NCBI GenBank assembly: GCA_029224185.1
Contig: CM055188.1
Span: 24,523,497 to 24,587,496, forward strand
Source of the DNA: Karalla daura
Lineage: Eukaryota > Chordata > Actinopteri > Chaetodontiformes > Leiognathidae
Length of the DNA: 64,000 nucleotides
Direction of reading: 5' to 3'
The translations under genes and the position numbers were made by a program. The notes under the pieces are model-generated. The model was not told where the DNA came from and made no database searches. It saw only the letters and a program-made list of their open reading frames with translations. Below, piece after piece: positions 63,001 to 64,000 of this stretch (position 1 is its first letter; every line of letters begins with the position of its first letter).

Positions 63001-64000
63001 AGAGCCACAACATGCCTGATACGAGTCACAAAGTCAGACATCAACAGAGCAATTAGTTCGATATTTCACCACTGGCCCACTGACATAGCAGGCGCTGTGG
63101 TATTAAGCTAATGCCATGTGTGTGACTTTAAAAGAGCAGTGTGTGTTTGACCAATCAGAGCACACGATGACGCGCCCGACAGCTTCTTAACCTCGCTTAA
63201 ACTTATCCCCCTTTAGCAGCAGTATCTGTTGAATGTCGCCATGTTTTGCCACGAAGGATTCAAATTTATATCAATTTACATCATTGACATCTCACAGTGT
63301 TGCCAGATTCACATTATCTGTTATAAAGTTTTTACATGTTCATTTCAACAACCCTCCAGACGCAACTACCAGGGAACCGACCACAAAAAGTCCTGGCGTC
63401 CAAGCTTTACACAAATAAACCTCAACGCAGATACTGTGCTTCCATGTAATGAGGATGTAATTTCTGGCATGACAGTAAAGGCACTTACAGTTTGGTGCAA
63501 TGCCTCCACCACTTACACAAGTTTCAGATCAATCACGGCTCTAATGGCTTGGAGGAGTCTGTGCGTCTCTGTGACACTGGGTGCAATGTTGTCAGAAGCC
63601 ACAGATTTGTCGGTCACATATAAACGCCAATTAAGAAAGATCTTTATAATTGAGGTTTGAGAGAATCAGCTAGAGCAGAGACAGAGCAGGGATTTCCTGT
63701 TAATAGCGGAGCACTTTAAACATCAACTCTCTCACATGTAATATGATAGCTCCAGAGTACAAAATTGCACCTGTGCAGGTATTTTTAGGAAACAACGCAA
63801 GGGAGTGTGTGAGCTGTGCCGGGCATTGTTGTTGCTAATCACAAACCCGGCATGCATCTACATGCCACCCATGACTTGAATCAACACTGAGTAATACCCG
63901 TCACAATGAAGGTCAACCACAAACATCCTTGTGGTTTTTTCAACAGTCGCTCACACCACCAATCATGCTGTGGTTTCAGCTTCCAAGCTGGTTGTACAGG

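Larger units (their letters stand above)
55693..64000. other. Upstream intron and/or 5' flank of plxna1, no coding exon seen
   Basis: No exon of a known protein was recognised here on either strand. The stretch holds short microsatellites, purine-rich tracts (57240-57530), a GGT-rich run (58782-58824), a CCCTCT run near 60905-60930 and a GCAT repeat near 62944-62960. It also holds a strong hairpin at 60037-60094 and a unique stretch at 58400-58660 with TALE-type motifs. No CpG-island-like block is evident, so the promoter and first non-coding exon are probably outside the window or not recognisable by eye. Confidence 0.6.

Noticed and set aside
63229..63660. 143-codon plus-strand frame near the right edge
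   Set aside because: It begins at a non-ATG codon, and the first ATG at 63241 gives no recognisable protein. Composition resembles non-coding or repeat DNA.

Overview
The window is vertebrate genomic DNA, most likely from a teleost fish. Three things support this: split exons with GT-AG borders, introns of about 14 and 31 kb, and a very high density of CA/GT microsatellites together with fish-type interspersed repeats (a tRNA-derived SINE and hAT-like miniature elements). There is no bacterial-style gene layout, no operon, no CRISPR array and no rRNA. I found one protein-coding gene. It lies on the minus strand and is cut by the left end of the window: a class A plexin, best matched to PLXNA1 (teleost plxna1a or plxna1b).

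Three coding exons are visible, read right to left. The first coding exon (54237..55418, 394 codons) holds the signal peptide and most of the semaphorin-binding sema domain. An inferred 5' UTR in the same exon reaches a strong splice acceptor at 55693-55694. The second (40186..40368, 61 codons) and third (9444..9584, 47 codons) continue the sema beta-propeller. All junctions are phase 0, so the reading frame runs through 502 residues before leaving the window inside the sema domain. The PSI, IPT, transmembrane and GAP parts must lie beyond position 1.

The rest is non-coding. 55693..64000 is the upstream intron and/or promoter-side flank; 40369..54236 and 9585..40185 are introns; 1..9443 is the start of the next intron. 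They contain dozens of microsatellites (long GT/CA tracts, a 28-unit CGCA array, a 33-base G run, a 9-bp G-rich minisatellite), one SINE, several hAT-like elements or fragments, and unique stretches that could be conserved regulatory DNA. Nearly all other open frames are microsatellite translations (HTHT, VCVC), polypyrimidine translations or antisense shadows.

I did not find a novel multi-gene system. The observations most worth checking are a near-perfect 19-bp hairpin at 60037..60094, a non-consensus donor on the second coding exon, a CA-rich tract directly behind the donor of the third coding exon, an Arg-to-Trp change at a normally conserved sema position, and a short upstream ORF in the inferred leader.
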